Of a stretch of 64,000 bases of DNA, positions 44,027 to 53,224 are shown in pieces. Within the stretch, counting starts at the first letter, position 1. Each line of letters opens with the position of its first letter. Source of the stretch: Dictyobacter aurantiacus (lineage in GTDB: Bacteria > Chloroflexota > Ktedonobacteria > Ktedonobacterales > Ktedonobacteraceae); assembly GCF_003967515.1 (NCBI RefSeq), contig NZ_BIFQ01000001.1, forward strand, positions 1,302,001-1,366,000, in the 5' to 3' direction. Below the pieces are notes generated by a model, which was not told the DNA's origin, searched no databases, and saw only the letters and a program-made list of their open reading frames with translations. The position numbers and the translations under genes were made by a program.

Positions 44027-44102
44027 TGGCGTACCCGATAGGAGTCGAACCTACGACCTACAGATCCGCAATCTGTTGCTCTATCCACTGAGCTACGGGT
44101 AC
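44027..44102 (-). tRNA. tRNA-Arg(GCG), copy 1
   Basis: The minus strand folds into a full cloverleaf: 7-bp acceptor (GTACCCG with CGGGTAC), D-stem GCTC/GAGC, anticodon stem ACAGA/TCTGT with loop TTGCGGA, T-stem GTAGG/CCTAT with loop TTCGACT, discriminator G and an encoded CCA. The anticodon GCG reads CGC (and CGU by wobble). Most bacteria use ACG (inosine) here. Confidence 0.93.
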
Positions 44103-44184
44103 ACATACTGCCTTTCGACATCTGTCAGAGAGTATAGCAGACCCTCATAGAAACGTCAAGGTTTGAACAGAGACCTTTACACAT

Positions 44185-44222
44185 AAAAAAACTTTGCGCT
44201 ATGAATGAGACATAGAGCAAAG
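44185..44222 (-). terminator. Terminator of tRNA-Arg copy 2
   Basis: On the minus strand CTTTGC (44222-44217) pairs with GCAAAG (44097+ side at 44197-44192), with an inner CTATG/CATAG stem, followed by a T-run (44191-44185). It differs from the terminator of copy 1. Confidence 0.75.
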
Positions 44223-44231
44223 CACTATGTG

Positions 44232-44307
44232 TGGCGTACCCGATAGGAGTCGAACCTACGACCTACAGATCCGCAATCTGTTGCTCTATCCACTGAGCTA
44301 CGGGTAC
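44232..44307 (-). tRNA. tRNA-Arg(GCG), copy 2
   Basis: Identical over its 76 nt, including CCA, to the copy at 44027-44102. The two lie 129 nt apart on the same strand, each with its own terminator, so they are separately ended transcripts. Confidence 0.93.
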
Positions 44308-44803
44308 TTATCATCAGTATGCTTGATGGACAGGTAAGCGAGGGGATTACCAGAAGCCCTTGTTACTGTCTCTCACTGACGGAAATAATAATATCAGAGC
44401 CACAGGCATTTGTCAATACATTTTCAGCCAGAGCATAAATTTGCCTGTCTGTATCAATTAGCGCCTTCCCTGCCATATCGTCATGCGGCAAAAAGGGTTC
44501 CAGATCGCTGGAACCCTCAATAGACATTCAGAATGAGAGACCATGTATAGCCATAACATCAGGTGGCGAAAAATATCCTGGAAAACGCCCTGGTTCATCC
44601 TTGACACATATGTTAAGTAAAGAGACGAGGTCGGATCATAACAGTGAACGGAAAAACAATTGCAATCCTGCTCGCCTGTAACCTGACCGACGTGTTGCCA
44701 TGCCATAATTCAGCTATAGCAAATACCCTTATGCTTGCAAAACATACTGCTATTCACACGTTCAAATAGCATAGATGTCACGCATTGCTATACTGGCACT
44801 CGG
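44308..44803. other. Intergenic region between tRNA-Arg and the ArsR gene
   Basis: The only clear element is a terminator-shaped hairpin on the minus strand (44517-44495, AGGGTTCCAG/CTGGAACCCT, then TTTTT). It insulates the ArsR-type gene from the tRNA genes. No convincing gene is seen. Confidence 0.55.
44490..44517 (-). terminator. Terminator between the ArsR-type gene and tRNAs
   Basis: AGGGTTCCAG and CTGGAACCCT form a perfect 10-bp stem around a 4-nt loop; on the minus strand TTTT follows. Confidence 0.7.
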
Positions 44804-45223
44804 TTATGCAAGCCCGTCAATCACATCGCGCGCCCGACTGAGGGCCTCGCGACGCACATAGTAATACGCCCATAAACCCTTCTTGCGGCAATCCACCAGA
44901 CCAGCATCTCTTAAGATACGCAAGTGATGAGAGATGGTCGGCTGCTCCAGCGTAAAGCTCTCCACGATTTCAAAGACACACACCTCTCCCTCATGACGGC
45001 TCAACAAACTCAGGATACGTAAACGCGTTGGATCGGCCAGCGCTTTTAATAAGCGTGCCTGTACAACAGCATCTTCTTCTGTCAATGTCGGTACAAACTT
45101 CGGAGTAATAACACTGGGGTTGTTCAAAGGGGCGGTCTGTCTGTTGAGCATCCCGACAGTGTTTGTCACACCATTTGGAACTGAGGTTGTGCGATTCGGA
45201 TTACCCTGATTCATCGATGTCAT
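44804..45223 (-). CDS. ArsR-family transcription regulator
   Basis: Winged-helix repressor of 139 residues. A Pro/Thr/Asn-rich leader (about 1-45) precedes the domain ALADPTRLRILSLLSRHEG, CVFEIVESFTLEQPTISHHL (recognition helix) and LRDAGLVDCRKKGLWAYYYV. The metal motif ELCVCDL of ArsR/SmtB proteins is reduced to EVCVFEI with a single Cys, plus one Cys in VDCRKKG, so the inducer may not be a metal. ATG 45223 has GAAGGAG upstream. The gene stands alone, with a promoter and a 14-bp palindrome just before it, which suggests self-control. Confidence 0.9.
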   Translation of the reverse strand: MTSMNQGNPNRTTSVPNGVTNTVGMLNRQTAPLNNPSVITPKFVPTLTEEDAVVQARLLKALADPTRLRILSLLSRHEGEVCVFEIVESFTLEQPTISHHLRILRDAGLVDCRKKGLWAYYYVRREALSRARDVIDGLA

Positions 45224-45282
45224 TTTCTTCTCCTTCCATCCTCCCAACCGGATGTGAAACCTCTAATAGATTTGTGGCTTAT

Positions 45283-45296
45283 GGTATGTGCATACC
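45283..45296. promoter_or_regulatory. Candidate ArsR operator
   Basis: GGTATG-TG-CATACC is a perfect 14-bp palindrome covering the predicted transcription start of the ArsR-type gene, where an autorepressor would bind. Confidence 0.45.
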
Positions 45297-45303
45297 TACA
45301 ATT

Positions 45304-45333
45304 ATTATAGAACTCTATCCAAATTGTTAGCAG
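45304..45333 (-). promoter_or_regulatory. Promoter of the ArsR-type gene
   Basis: Minus strand TTGCTA (45333-45328), 18 nt, TATAAT (45309-45304); start near 45297. Confidence 0.6.
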
Positions 45334-45448
45334 CAAATATGCATCTTTTCGTTTTTATAGTTTTTAAAGCATCTTGTTAAGCTTTTCCAAAAACAGCAAA
45401 AGACAAATAAATATTCATTAATGCTAATACAATAATGAAGAAAAACAT

Positions 45449-45500
45449 AGAAAAGGGTGGTGATCCTGGCATTGTAGGGCCAGGGTCACCACCCTTTTCT
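45449..45500. repeat. 22-bp hairpin (copy J)
   Basis: Arms 45449-45470 and 45479-45500 pair with one G-U around an 8-nt loop. The arm contains AAAAGGGTGGTGATCC. It lies in the 436-nt gap between the ArsR-type gene and aspS; nothing else but hairpin K and the ArsR promoter is seen there. Confidence 0.75.
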
Positions 45501-45584
45501 ATCGATGTGGTTACAATTTTTGCAGAAGCCGGGGATTTGTGCCTTCGGCCATGACACTACGTGCCTACGGCACTCACAGGAGTA

Positions 45585-45645
45585 TAAAACATTGGTGCCA
45601 GCAGCGCGTAATGCGCTGCTGGCACCAATGTTTTATACTCCTGTG
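45585..45645. repeat. Perfect 33-bp hairpin (copy K) after aspS
   Basis: Arms 45585-45617 side (45585-45607 plus continuation) and 45613-45645 are exact reverse complements with a 5-nt loop at 45608-45612 when trimmed to 23 bp at the base-loop side; the whole element reads as one uninterrupted stem-loop 15 nt beyond the aspS stop. The arm contains CATTGGTGCCAGCAGCGC. Confidence 0.7.
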
Positions 45646-45659
45646 GGAAAAGAATCCGC

Positions 45660-47450
45660 TTAGCGTTTTTCGTCGGGACGCAGGGACAGGTGTAGCTCTT
45701 TGAGCTGTTTGTCTTCGACTGGCGCGGGAGCACCCATGAGAAGATCCATGGCGCTCTGGGTCTTGGGAAAAGCGATCACGTCACGGATGCTATCGGCATC
45801 GGCGAACAGCATGATCAGGCGGTCAACACCCAGGGCGATGCCTCCGTGAGGCGGAGCTCCATATTCAAAGGCTTCCAGCATATGGCCAAATTGCTCTTTA
45901 ATCTGCTCATCGGTCATATTCATCAGTGAGAAGACTTTGTGCTGAAGGTCAGCGACATTGATACGAACGCTACCACCACCAATCTCGAAACCATTGCAGA
46001 TGATGTCATACTGCCTGGCGCGAACGTCGAGCGGATCAGTATCCAGATGGCTGATATCGGCTTCATCCATGCCCGAGAAGGGATTATGCTCGGCATCGTA
46101 GCGCTTGAGCTCTTCATCGTAGTGGAAGAGCGGGAAATCAACAACCCAGCAGAGGGCGAGCTCATTGGGATCGATCAGGTTCAGGCGCTCGGCAAGCTTG
46201 CTGCGCAGACGGAACAGTACGTCGTTGCTAACCTTGGCGCTATCGGCCACGAAGAGCAGCAGATCTCCAGCTTTGCCCTCCAGGCGATCGATAATAGCCT
46301 GCACCTCTTCCGCCGTCATAAATTTGGTTAACGGTGACTTGATATCGCCGCTGGCGTTAATGGCCAGCGAGACCAGTCCTTTTGCTCCCAGCGTGCGTGC
46401 AAATTCCGTCAGTTCGTCTACTTCTTTACGGCTATAGCCGCCCGCACCCGGCACGCGAATACCCTTCACGATGCCATTGGCCGCCAGGGCACTCTTAAAG
46501 ACGCCAAAATTGCCCGCGCTAGCCAGGTCGGAGATCTCTACCAGCGGCAATTCAAAGCGCAGATCTGGATGATCCGATCCATAACGGCCCATCGCCTCTT
46601 TATAGCTCAGGCGAGGAAACGGGCGCTGCTTGATACGCTTTTTGGTGGTGGTCTCGATCAAGCGGATCAACAGATCCTCAATCAAAGACATGACATCTTC
46701 TTCAGAGACAAACGACATCTCCAGGTCAAGCTGCGTAAATTCCGGCTGGCGATCGGCACGTTGATCTTCATCGCGGAAACAACGCGCTATCTGGAAATAG
46801 CGATCCAGCCCACCAACCATCAACAACTGCTTTAACTGCTGGGGCGATTGGGGCAGCGCATAAAACTCCCCGGAATAGAGACGACTGGGGACCAGGTAGT
46901 CGCGAGCGCCTTCAGGGGTACTCTTCATCAAAATGGGCGTCTCAACCTCGACAAATCCGCGCTCATCCAGATAATCGCGCATCTCTTTCACAACACGGTG
47001 CCGCAGAACGATATTCTCGCGCATGCGGGGACGGCGCAGATCCAGATAGCGATATTTCATCCGCAGCATCTCATCAGCCTGGACAGTATCACTGATAGGG
47101 AAAGGAGTCGTGCGAGCAGGATTCAGAATCTGTATATGCTCCGCGGCAATCTCAATCTCACCTGTGCTTAGCTGTGGATTTTCGGTTCCAGGCAGGCGCC
47201 GTACAACTTTACCGCTTACCTGTACAACATATTCAGAGCGCAGCTCGGTCGCTACTTTATGGGCCTCGGCTGACTTCTCGGGATCGCAGACAACCTGAGT
47301 CATCCCATAGCGGTCACGAATATCTAAGAAAATGAGTCCGCCATGGTCGCGGCGTCGGTTGACCCAACCCGCCAACTTGACTTCCTGGCCGACTGAAGAC
47401 GCAGTTAATTCGCCGCACGTATGCGTACGGTATTGCACCTCAAAACCCAC
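45660..47450 (-). CDS. aspS: Aspartate--tRNA ligase (bacterial type)
   Basis: Class II synthetase charging tRNA(Asp). The order is OB-fold anticodon domain ([24 protein letters not shown]), catalytic core with motif 2 ([22 protein letters not shown]), the bacterial GAD insertion (about residues 290-410) and motif 3 ([14 protein letters not shown]). The 596-residue length is standard. The presence of gatB in the same window means the enzyme could also charge tRNA(Asn), but the sequence alone does not settle this. The start is GTG 47450 with AAGGAG about 10 nt upstream. Confidence 0.96.
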   Translation of the reverse strand: MGFEVQYRTHTCGELTASSVGQEVKLAGWVNRRRDHGGLIFLDIRDRYGMTQVVCDPEKSAEAHKVATELRSEYVVQVSGKVVRRLPGTENPQLSTGEIEIAAEHIQILNPARTTPFPISDTVQADEMLRMKYRYLDLRRPRMRENIVLRHRVVKEMRDYLDERGFVEVETPILMKSTPEGARDYLVPSRLYSGEFYALPQSPQQLKQLLMVGGLDRYFQIARCFRDEDQRADRQPEFTQLDLEMSFVSEEDVMSLIEDLLIRLIETTTKKRIKQRPFPRLSYKEAMGRYGSDHPDLRFELPLVEISDLASAGNFGVFKSALAANGIVKGIRVPGAGGYSRKEVDELTEFARTLGAKGLVSLAINASGDIKSPLTKFMTAEEVQAIIDRLEGKAGDLLLFVADSAKVSNDVLFRLRSKLAERLNLIDPNELALCWVVDFPLFHYDEELKRYDAEHNPFSGMDEADISHLDTDPLDVRARQYDIICNGFEIGGGSVRINVADLQHKVFSLMNMTDEQIKEQFGHMLEAFEYGAPPHGGIALGVDRLIMLFADADSIRDVIAFPKTQSAMDLLMGAPAPVEDKQLKELHLSLRPDEKR

Positions 47451-47578
47451 GTGAGTATCACTCCTTTAACATGTTACAGAAGCAAGGCACAGCACGCACC
47501 GCATAAAGCGGCTTACGCGCTCACTCGTAAGGAGGGGGATTAATCAATACCCACACCAGCCGCCACGTACTTCTGACT

Positions 47579-47615
47579 AAAAATCACTGCTGCACCCGTA
47601 AGTTAACAGCAGTGA
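47579..47615 (-). terminator. Terminator of the PP2C gene
   Basis: On the minus strand TCACTGCTG (47615-47607) pairs with CAGCAGTGA (47592-47584) and TTTTT follows. Confidence 0.8.
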
Positions 47616-47656
47616 AAAGATTGCTTTCTCTCTATTGTGGCACAGTCGTCAATCCT

Positions 47657-50089
47657 TTACGGATTTGGACGGCAGGCTGTGGTTGAAGAGACATCTATGG
47701 CAATCTGATTGGTCGCCGCGGAATTGGGAGCGGCCGCCAGCAGATTGATATGATTGGCGCGTGCATCAAACGCGGTTCCTTTGACATCAGAGACAAGCGT
47801 TGACGATACGTATTGCTGCTCTAAACTGGCGCTCGGCAGGTTACTATCCGGCGCGATTACCCCACCACCCCTACTATTAGCGGTAGCGGAGGCCGTGGGG
47901 GTGGCTGCGGCCACCACACTATTGGGCGCTTTGACCACAAAGTTTAATACACGATGATTTGTGTTATCCACCACAAAGAGATGTGCCGTATTATTAACCA
48001 TGCCGACCGAGAGCAGCGACTGCCGTGTCTGCGCTGTTGGCGGTGGAATGCTCAGGAATTTGCTGATCGGCGCCGTCGGGGTCGCCACCGGAGTGGCAAC
48101 ATTAAAGCTCTGCGCATCCTGGAACCAGGGCGTATTCACCGTTTGCTGAACCAGCACTCCCGCCTCCAAAGCTTTGGGGCTATTAGCCTGCAGGCTGGCG
48201 ATTTTCCCATCGCTATGTAAGAAAAAGAGTTGTCCATTTGGTAGGGCAGCCGCGCTCACCAGTCCGGCAGAAATAGAGATCTGTGTTGTAGCCGGGTCTT
48301 TATCGAGCTTATCCACGTTATAGTTCAAAAGCGTGGCCTGATTTTGATTAGCCTGGCTGGACGCCAGAATAACATACACCTCACCGGCCCAGGCCGTCAA
48401 AAGCAGTGGCGTCTGATTGGTAATCATCTCGGGCTTGATGGCGGTGCCATTATTCACTTTCTCGGTCAGCTTGTTATTCTGCCATTTGTAGGCGTGCAAG
48501 TGATAATTGGCGCTCGGCTGGGCGGAGGTCAGGGTGTAAAGATACTGATTATCACTGGTCAGCAGGATAATCTTGTCGTTGCCCAATGACACTTTTTGCA
48601 GGGTATGCTGGTCATTGACCTGGTAGACAGCGCCATCCAGACCCAGAACATAATTTATCGTATGATCTTTATCGGTCTGCAAGGTAGCCAGAGAACTCGT
48701 CTGTATGTCTGCTCCACTCGCATTTAGCGTCACCGGAGCCTGATTGACACACGGCAAACCCACCGCCAGGGACCGCTGATTATAATTCGTCAGAGCCGTC
48801 TTAAACTCAGAAGTCAAGTTATTTTGCAGAGATGTCAGTTGATCACTTTGTTGTGGATTGAGCGAGGCGCCCTTCAGGCTGCGTAACTCTTGCTGGGCCT
48901 GCGTGAGGTTGGATAGGGCCTGGTCTGGCTGCGAAGATATTTTCGACTTTGCCTGTGAAATTAAGGCGTCGGCATTATTTAACGTAGTCTGAACCGCCGA
49001 GGGCTTTAAGAAATACCACGCACCCGCTCCCGCCAGGGCCACTAACAAGAGGACCGCGACCACGATCGTTGGCAGTAATAGCCGATTGCGCTTGCGCCTG
49101 GGCACATTCACTGCGGCATGAGGCGCAGTGTACCCTTTTGAAGAAATAAATGCAGGTTCAACAGGCGGCGGCAAAGGGCGGCTGTTGATACGGCCATCTT
49201 CAACTCGTGGCGGTGTAGAAACCCCAAGCGACGATGAAGGCACCCGGCCCAGTACGGCGGTACTTTCGTCCGCGACATGGTTACCACCACCCACATGGAC
49301 AGGATGCTGGAGAGCAGCAGGCACATCGTCACCCGCCTCCATGACTCGTACGACGATGGCGGTAATATTATCAGCTCCACCATTCTCATTGGCCCGCTCA
49401 ACCAGGTGGTACACGCTCTCTTGCGGCATATATTGATTGACAATCGCCCGCAGATCTTCTTCACCGACTGGACCCGAAAGCCCGTCGGAACAAAGAACAA
49501 AGGTATCGCCATCCTCCAGAAGCTCTGTGAAGACATCCACCTCAACCTCAGCCTGCGTGCCCAGGGCACGTGTGATCACATTGCGCTGCGCATGCGAACG
49601 AGCCTGATCCTTCGTCAGTAAGCCCGCACGTACCTGTTCTTCTACCCAGGAATGGTCCTGCGAGATCTGTTTCGCCTGACCATGGCGTACCATATATGCA
49701 CGACTATCCCCCACATTCGCGATATAAGCTACCCCCCCGCGTAGCACGGCGGCTACACAGGTGGTTCCCATACCACTACGCATCATATTTTCTGCTGCCC
49801 GTTGATGAATTAACGCATTTGCTCTTTTAATCGCATTCATCAATGAGAGAGGGATATCATCAGCCTCATCTTGGTAATAGACGTTGCTCACTGTGTCTAC
49901 AGCGATTTCGCTCGCCACTTCCCCTGCTGCATGTCCCCCCATGCCATCAGCTACAATAAAAAGCGCACCTTTTTTGGCCATAACCTGGCTGTCTCTTGGA
50001 ATGACATAGGCCATATTATCTTCGTTATGGGGACGTTTACGGCCAACGTCTGTTAGCTGTGCGACATCGAGCCGGAGTTGTTTGGACAA
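47657..50089 (-). CDS. Membrane-anchored PP2C Ser/Thr phosphatase with extracytoplasmic domain
   Basis: The PP2C (PPM) domain occupies about residues 1-240: RKRPHNEDN, FIVADGMGGHAAGE, ANVGDSRAYMV, LCSDGLSG and NGGADNITAIVV carry the metal-binding aspartates. A Pro-rich linker and one membrane helix (RLLLPTIVVAVLLLVALAGAG, near 330-350) lead to a coiled-coil-prone stretch and a large extracytoplasmic part rich in Asn, Gln, Thr and beta-strand repeats, perhaps a propeller. Such proteins reverse Hanks-type kinases; none is adjacent. TTG 50089 has GGGAGAG 7 nt upstream; GTG 50140 lacks a site. Confidence 0.88.
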   Translation of the reverse strand: MSKQLRLDVAQLTDVGRKRPHNEDNMAYVIPRDSQVMAKKGALFIVADGMGGHAAGEVASEIAVDTVSNVYYQDEADDIPLSLMNAIKRANALIHQRAAENMMRSGMGTTCVAAVLRGGVAYIANVGDSRAYMVRHGQAKQISQDHSWVEEQVRAGLLTKDQARSHAQRNVITRALGTQAEVEVDVFTELLEDGDTFVLCSDGLSGPVGEEDLRAIVNQYMPQESVYHLVERANENGGADNITAIVVRVMEAGDDVPAALQHPVHVGGGNHVADESTAVLGRVPSSSLGVSTPPRVEDGRINSRPLPPPVEPAFISSKGYTAPHAAVNVPRRKRNRLLLPTIVVAVLLLVALAGAGAWYFLKPSAVQTTLNNADALISQAKSKISSQPDQALSNLTQAQQELRSLKGASLNPQQSDQLTSLQNNLTSEFKTALTNYNQRSLAVGLPCVNQAPVTLNASGADIQTSSLATLQTDKDHTINYVLGLDGAVYQVNDQHTLQKVSLGNDKIILLTSDNQYLYTLTSAQPSANYHLHAYKWQNNKLTEKVNNGTAIKPEMITNQTPLLLTAWAGEVYVILASSQANQNQATLLNYNVDKLDKDPATTQISISAGLVSAAALPNGQLFFLHSDGKIASLQANSPKALEAGVLVQQTVNTPWFQDAQSFNVATPVATPTAPISKFLSIPPPTAQTRQSLLSVGMVNNTAHLFVVDNTNHRVLNFVVKAPNSVVAAATPTASATANSRGGGVIAPDSNLPSASLEQQYVSSTLVSDVKGTAFDARANHINLLAAAPNSAATNQIAIDVSSTTACRPNP

Positions 50090-50165
50090 CGCGCTTCTCT
50101 CCCGTACTTCAGTAGCTCTCGATTTGTGCGCACTGCCCACTAGGCAGTTGCTGGAACTTTAGGCT

Positions 50166-50194
50166 ATAATACACCGATACCGAGAAAAACGCAA
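50166..50194 (-). promoter_or_regulatory. Promoter of the PP2C gene
   Basis: Minus strand TTGCGT (50194-50189), 17 nt, TATTAT (50171-50166); start near 50159. Confidence 0.6.
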
Positions 50195-50341
50195 CGTAAT
50201 ACACATTCTTTGGCTGCGATCTTCTCACTCACCTACTACTTATACCGCTCACTGCACATGAGTATACTCTTTCAGACCGCGGCATGCAAGATATATACAC
50301 GGCGGTACTAGCAGCGCCATACCAGGAGGGCAAAAGGAGCT

Positions 50342-51652
50342 ATGCCATTGTCGTCAAGCAAGCAGATCCTTTTACAGGCGCTTGATGAGCAGTTCCCTTT
50401 GTACCTGCATGATTGGCAATCTATCTCTACTCAAATTTATACTTCACCAGCGCTAAAGATACAAGATATCTGGCTATCACTTTTACGTCATCATGGTTTT
50501 TTCGTACAATACCTTGACCCACGTCAGCAAACTCTATATGGCGAGTATATGGTTGAGGCACCACAAACCCTGCTTTTTTATATAAAATACACACCATCAA
50601 TGGCGATGCAGCAGGTTGCGTTTCCTTTACTCACACATCTGGCGGCTATCCGCGCCTATACCAGTGAACGCGGACCATTTCCCCTCAACATCAAATGGCT
50701 GATCGACGGCCAGGACGACGTATCCACCATCACTCTTGCGCAATTGTTCACGCGACATCGTTCCCTGTTACAGGCAGATAACTGTATCCTGTATACCACA
50801 AAACATGAAACAGGCAAAGAGGTTATACAATCTGAATTGCTGCTGGGCGTAAAAGGACATTTACAGGCGGAGGTCTCGCTGCGAACCGCGGCCCATTCCA
50901 TCCCCACAGCCTATGGCGCCATCGCACCAGATGCCGCCTGGCAACTCATCTGGTCCCTGGGCGCGCTTAAGGATGCACGTGAAGATATTTTACTGGAAGG
51001 TTTTTATGATGACTTACAGGCGCCGGAAGATGAGGTCATCGCATCCATCGCGCAGTTACCAGATACCAGTACAGAGCTTAAACAGGCCTGGGGCACCGAA
51101 CATCTACTTATGGATATACAGGGGGTCAGGCAACACTACGCCTACTGGCTCACACCTACCTGCACCATTACGCTGCTCACCAGTCCATCAGACCCACAGA
51201 TCGCTGTAACCGGTGACCGCGATCTCCTGCCAGCACAGGCCCATGCCAGGTTGGATTTCCAGCTCGTACCCGCGCAAGATCCTTATAAAATCTTTACACA
51301 CCTTCAACACCATTTTGCTACCCATACGTCCTATCCCGTTCAGTGCCGCCTGCTGTCGGCCAGCCGACCTATCACTATCTCGGCCAGAGAACCACTGGTA
51401 CAGCGATGGCAGCAGGCGATCGACGGCGCCGCGCCGCAGCCCTCATTACTGCTGCCACTGGCGAGCGACCTGTATGGCTACGCCTTGATCAGCGATCAAC
51501 TGGCGTGTCCCACCATGGGGATCGCCCTCCCTATATTATCTGACGCGGCTCTTGAGGAACAACTACGTGTACAGATGAAACAGCATGTACTTTTTCTCAC
51601 CAGTTATGATAAGCCAACACCTGACCAGTCCAACCGGAGATCAAGCCATTAG
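50342..51652 (+). CDS. M20 peptidase-like protein lacking metal ligands (pseudoenzyme)
   Basis: The overall layout follows M20 dipeptidases (ArgE/DapE/CNDP group): FPLNIKWLIDGQDDVSTITL matches the region around GEEEIGS, LLGVKGHLQAEVSLRTAAHSIPTAYGAIAPDAAWQLIWSL-type sequence matches the dimerisation domain, and ILLEGFYDDL matches IPGFYDDV. The catalytic parts are lost: the GHxDVxP site reads FYIKYTPSM, the GRGxxDDK block is deleted between YTPSM and LLTHLAAIRAY, and the EE pair reads QDD. So it should not bind two zinc ions. The frame is intact over 436 residues, which argues against a decaying pseudogene. AAGGAG precedes the ATG. Confidence 0.7.
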   Translation: MPLSSSKQILLQALDEQFPLYLHDWQSISTQIYTSPALKIQDIWLSLLRHHGFFVQYLDPRQQTLYGEYMVEAPQTLLFYIKYTPSMAMQQVAFPLLTHLAAIRAYTSERGPFPLNIKWLIDGQDDVSTITLAQLFTRHRSLLQADNCILYTTKHETGKEVIQSELLLGVKGHLQAEVSLRTAAHSIPTAYGAIAPDAAWQLIWSLGALKDAREDILLEGFYDDLQAPEDEVIASIAQLPDTSTELKQAWGTEHLLMDIQGVRQHYAYWLTPTCTITLLTSPSDPQIAVTGDRDLLPAQAHARLDFQLVPAQDPYKIFTHLQHHFATHTSYPVQCRLLSASRPITISAREPLVQRWQQAIDGAAPQPSLLLPLASDLYGYALISDQLACPTMGIALPILSDAALEEQLRVQMKQHVLFLTSYDKPTPDQSNRRSSH

Positions 51653-52025
51653 TTCCATTTACTAGGCCATTTGTGGATAGCAGAGTATACTGAGATATGT
51701 GCATGTTGCTCACAATCAACATGTTACCTGCGCATTTTTTCTATAGAAAATGCATACGCTGCAAGCGCAACAGGGTGATACCTACCTTTCCTATTTATTT
51801 CCACCCTGCATGCTTGTGAGAGGCGCAATGTAGACCATACTTCTAATGCAGATAATAAAGTGGAGGATCAGAGGTCAAAACAGCAGGTATTGTGACCACG
51901 TAAAAATCAAAGACGTTATAAAGCAGTAACATCTAGCGGAAAATGTCATCACTTATATAACATCTTTGCCAATCTTCTGTAATATTCACTGGCGTTAGAA
52001 GTCTGATGAGGAGAACACAACGAGA
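51653..52025. other. Intergenic region before the polysaccharide operon
   Basis: AT-rich DNA with a small hairpin (GCATTTT/AAAATGC near 51730-51752). No gene and no strong promoter is recognised. Confidence 0.45.
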
Positions 52026-53204
52026 ATGCACATTGGCATCAATGCACAGTTGTTATCCTACGGTCAGAGCTATCGCAATGGTGGTGTCAGCCGGTATATC
52101 CGCTATTTGCTGACACAAATTGCCAGGCAGCCGGGGAATCACACCTATACGATATTTGTAAACGGACAGGATGTCATTGAGCAGTTGGAACACCATCCGC
52201 AGATTACCTTTCTGGCTGCTCCGTGGCCCGAGTCCAGGCCCGCAGCCCGTATCGCCTGGGAACAATTAACGCTGCCCAGGCTGGTGCGCCAGCATCAGAT
52301 CGATGTGCTCCATTCTCCTGTCAATGTACGGCCTGAGCTCTTACCAGCTCGTTGCGCGAGCGTCGTTACGCTGCACGACCTGGCATTTCTGCGCTTCCCA
52401 CATGTGCTCACACCGGCCAAACGCCTGTATCACCAGACATTTACGTTGCGAAGCTTAAAGCGCGCCACGCTCCTGATTACAGTATCCGAGAGCACAAAAC
52501 GAGATGTTCATGAGCTGGTAGGGATTTCATATGAGCGTATCCAGGCTATCTATCCGTGTATCGACGAGCGTTTTTCGAACGTTTCTATAGAAGATAAATT
52601 AGATACATTCCGCGAAAAATATGGTGTTGCGGAGGGTTTTATCTTATACCTGGGTACTTTAGAACCCCGTAAGAATATCACTACCCTACTTGATGCCTAT
52701 GCGCAATTGCGGCAGCAACACCATATTCGTGAGAAACTGGTGCTGGCAGGGGGCAAAGGCTGGCTCTACGATACCATCTTCGCCAGGGTCCGTCAGCTTG
52801 GCCTGGAGCAAGATGTTTTGTTCCCCGGCTTTGTCCCCGACGATGAGCAGGCGTTGTGGTATAAAAGCGCTTCCGTCTTCGCTTACCCTTCGTTGTATGA
52901 GGGGTTCGGCATTCCGGTGGCGGAAGCTCTGGCCTGCGGGACGCCGGTGGTCACCTCGAATGTATCAAGCTTACCAGAGGCCGGGGCGGGGCTGGCTCTG
53001 TGTGTTGATCCACAGGATGTAACCGCGTTGAGCGCCGCGCTCTACCAGGCATTAACCGATCAAACCTTGCGTGAACGTTGTCAGTGTCAGGCGACCATGG
53101 TCGCTCAACAATTTTCAGCCCGGACCATGGCGAAAAAGACGATCGCAGCATATGAACTGGCTGCCAAAATACATCATTCACAACGTATAACGTTTGTTCA
53201 ATAG
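52026..53204 (+). CDS. Glycosyltransferase family 4 (GT-B)
   Basis: Retaining GT-B transferase of 392 residues. The N-terminal domain begins MHIGINAQLLSYGQSYRNGG; the C-terminal nucleotide-sugar domain has LYLGTLEPRKNITTLLDAY and the E-x7-E motif in SLYEGFGIPVAEALACGTPVV. Family relatives add mannose or rhamnose to lipid-linked intermediates. GAGGAG lies about 12 nt upstream of the ATG. It is the first gene of a three-gene polysaccharide operon and ends 20 nt before the sugar transferase. Confidence 0.92.
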   Translation: MHIGINAQLLSYGQSYRNGGVSRYIRYLLTQIARQPGNHTYTIFVNGQDVIEQLEHHPQITFLAAPWPESRPAARIAWEQLTLPRLVRQHQIDVLHSPVNVRPELLPARCASVVTLHDLAFLRFPHVLTPAKRLYHQTFTLRSLKRATLLITVSESTKRDVHELVGISYERIQAIYPCIDERFSNVSIEDKLDTFREKYGVAEGFILYLGTLEPRKNITTLLDAYAQLRQQHHIREKLVLAGGKGWLYDTIFARVRQLGLEQDVLFPGFVPDDEQALWYKSASVFAYPSLYEGFGIPVAEALACGTPVVTSNVSSLPEAGAGLALCVDPQDVTALSAALYQALTDQTLRERCQCQATMVAQQFSARTMAKKTIAAYELAAKIHHSQRITFVQ

Positions 53205-53224
53205 TATGAGATAGTATAAAATAT

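Noticed and set aside
43866..44150. 94-codon plus-strand frame
   Set aside because: Overlaps the tRNA-Arg gene and its terminator.
44458..44706. 82-codon minus-strand frame
   Set aside because: Runs through a terminator hairpin and has no ribosome site.
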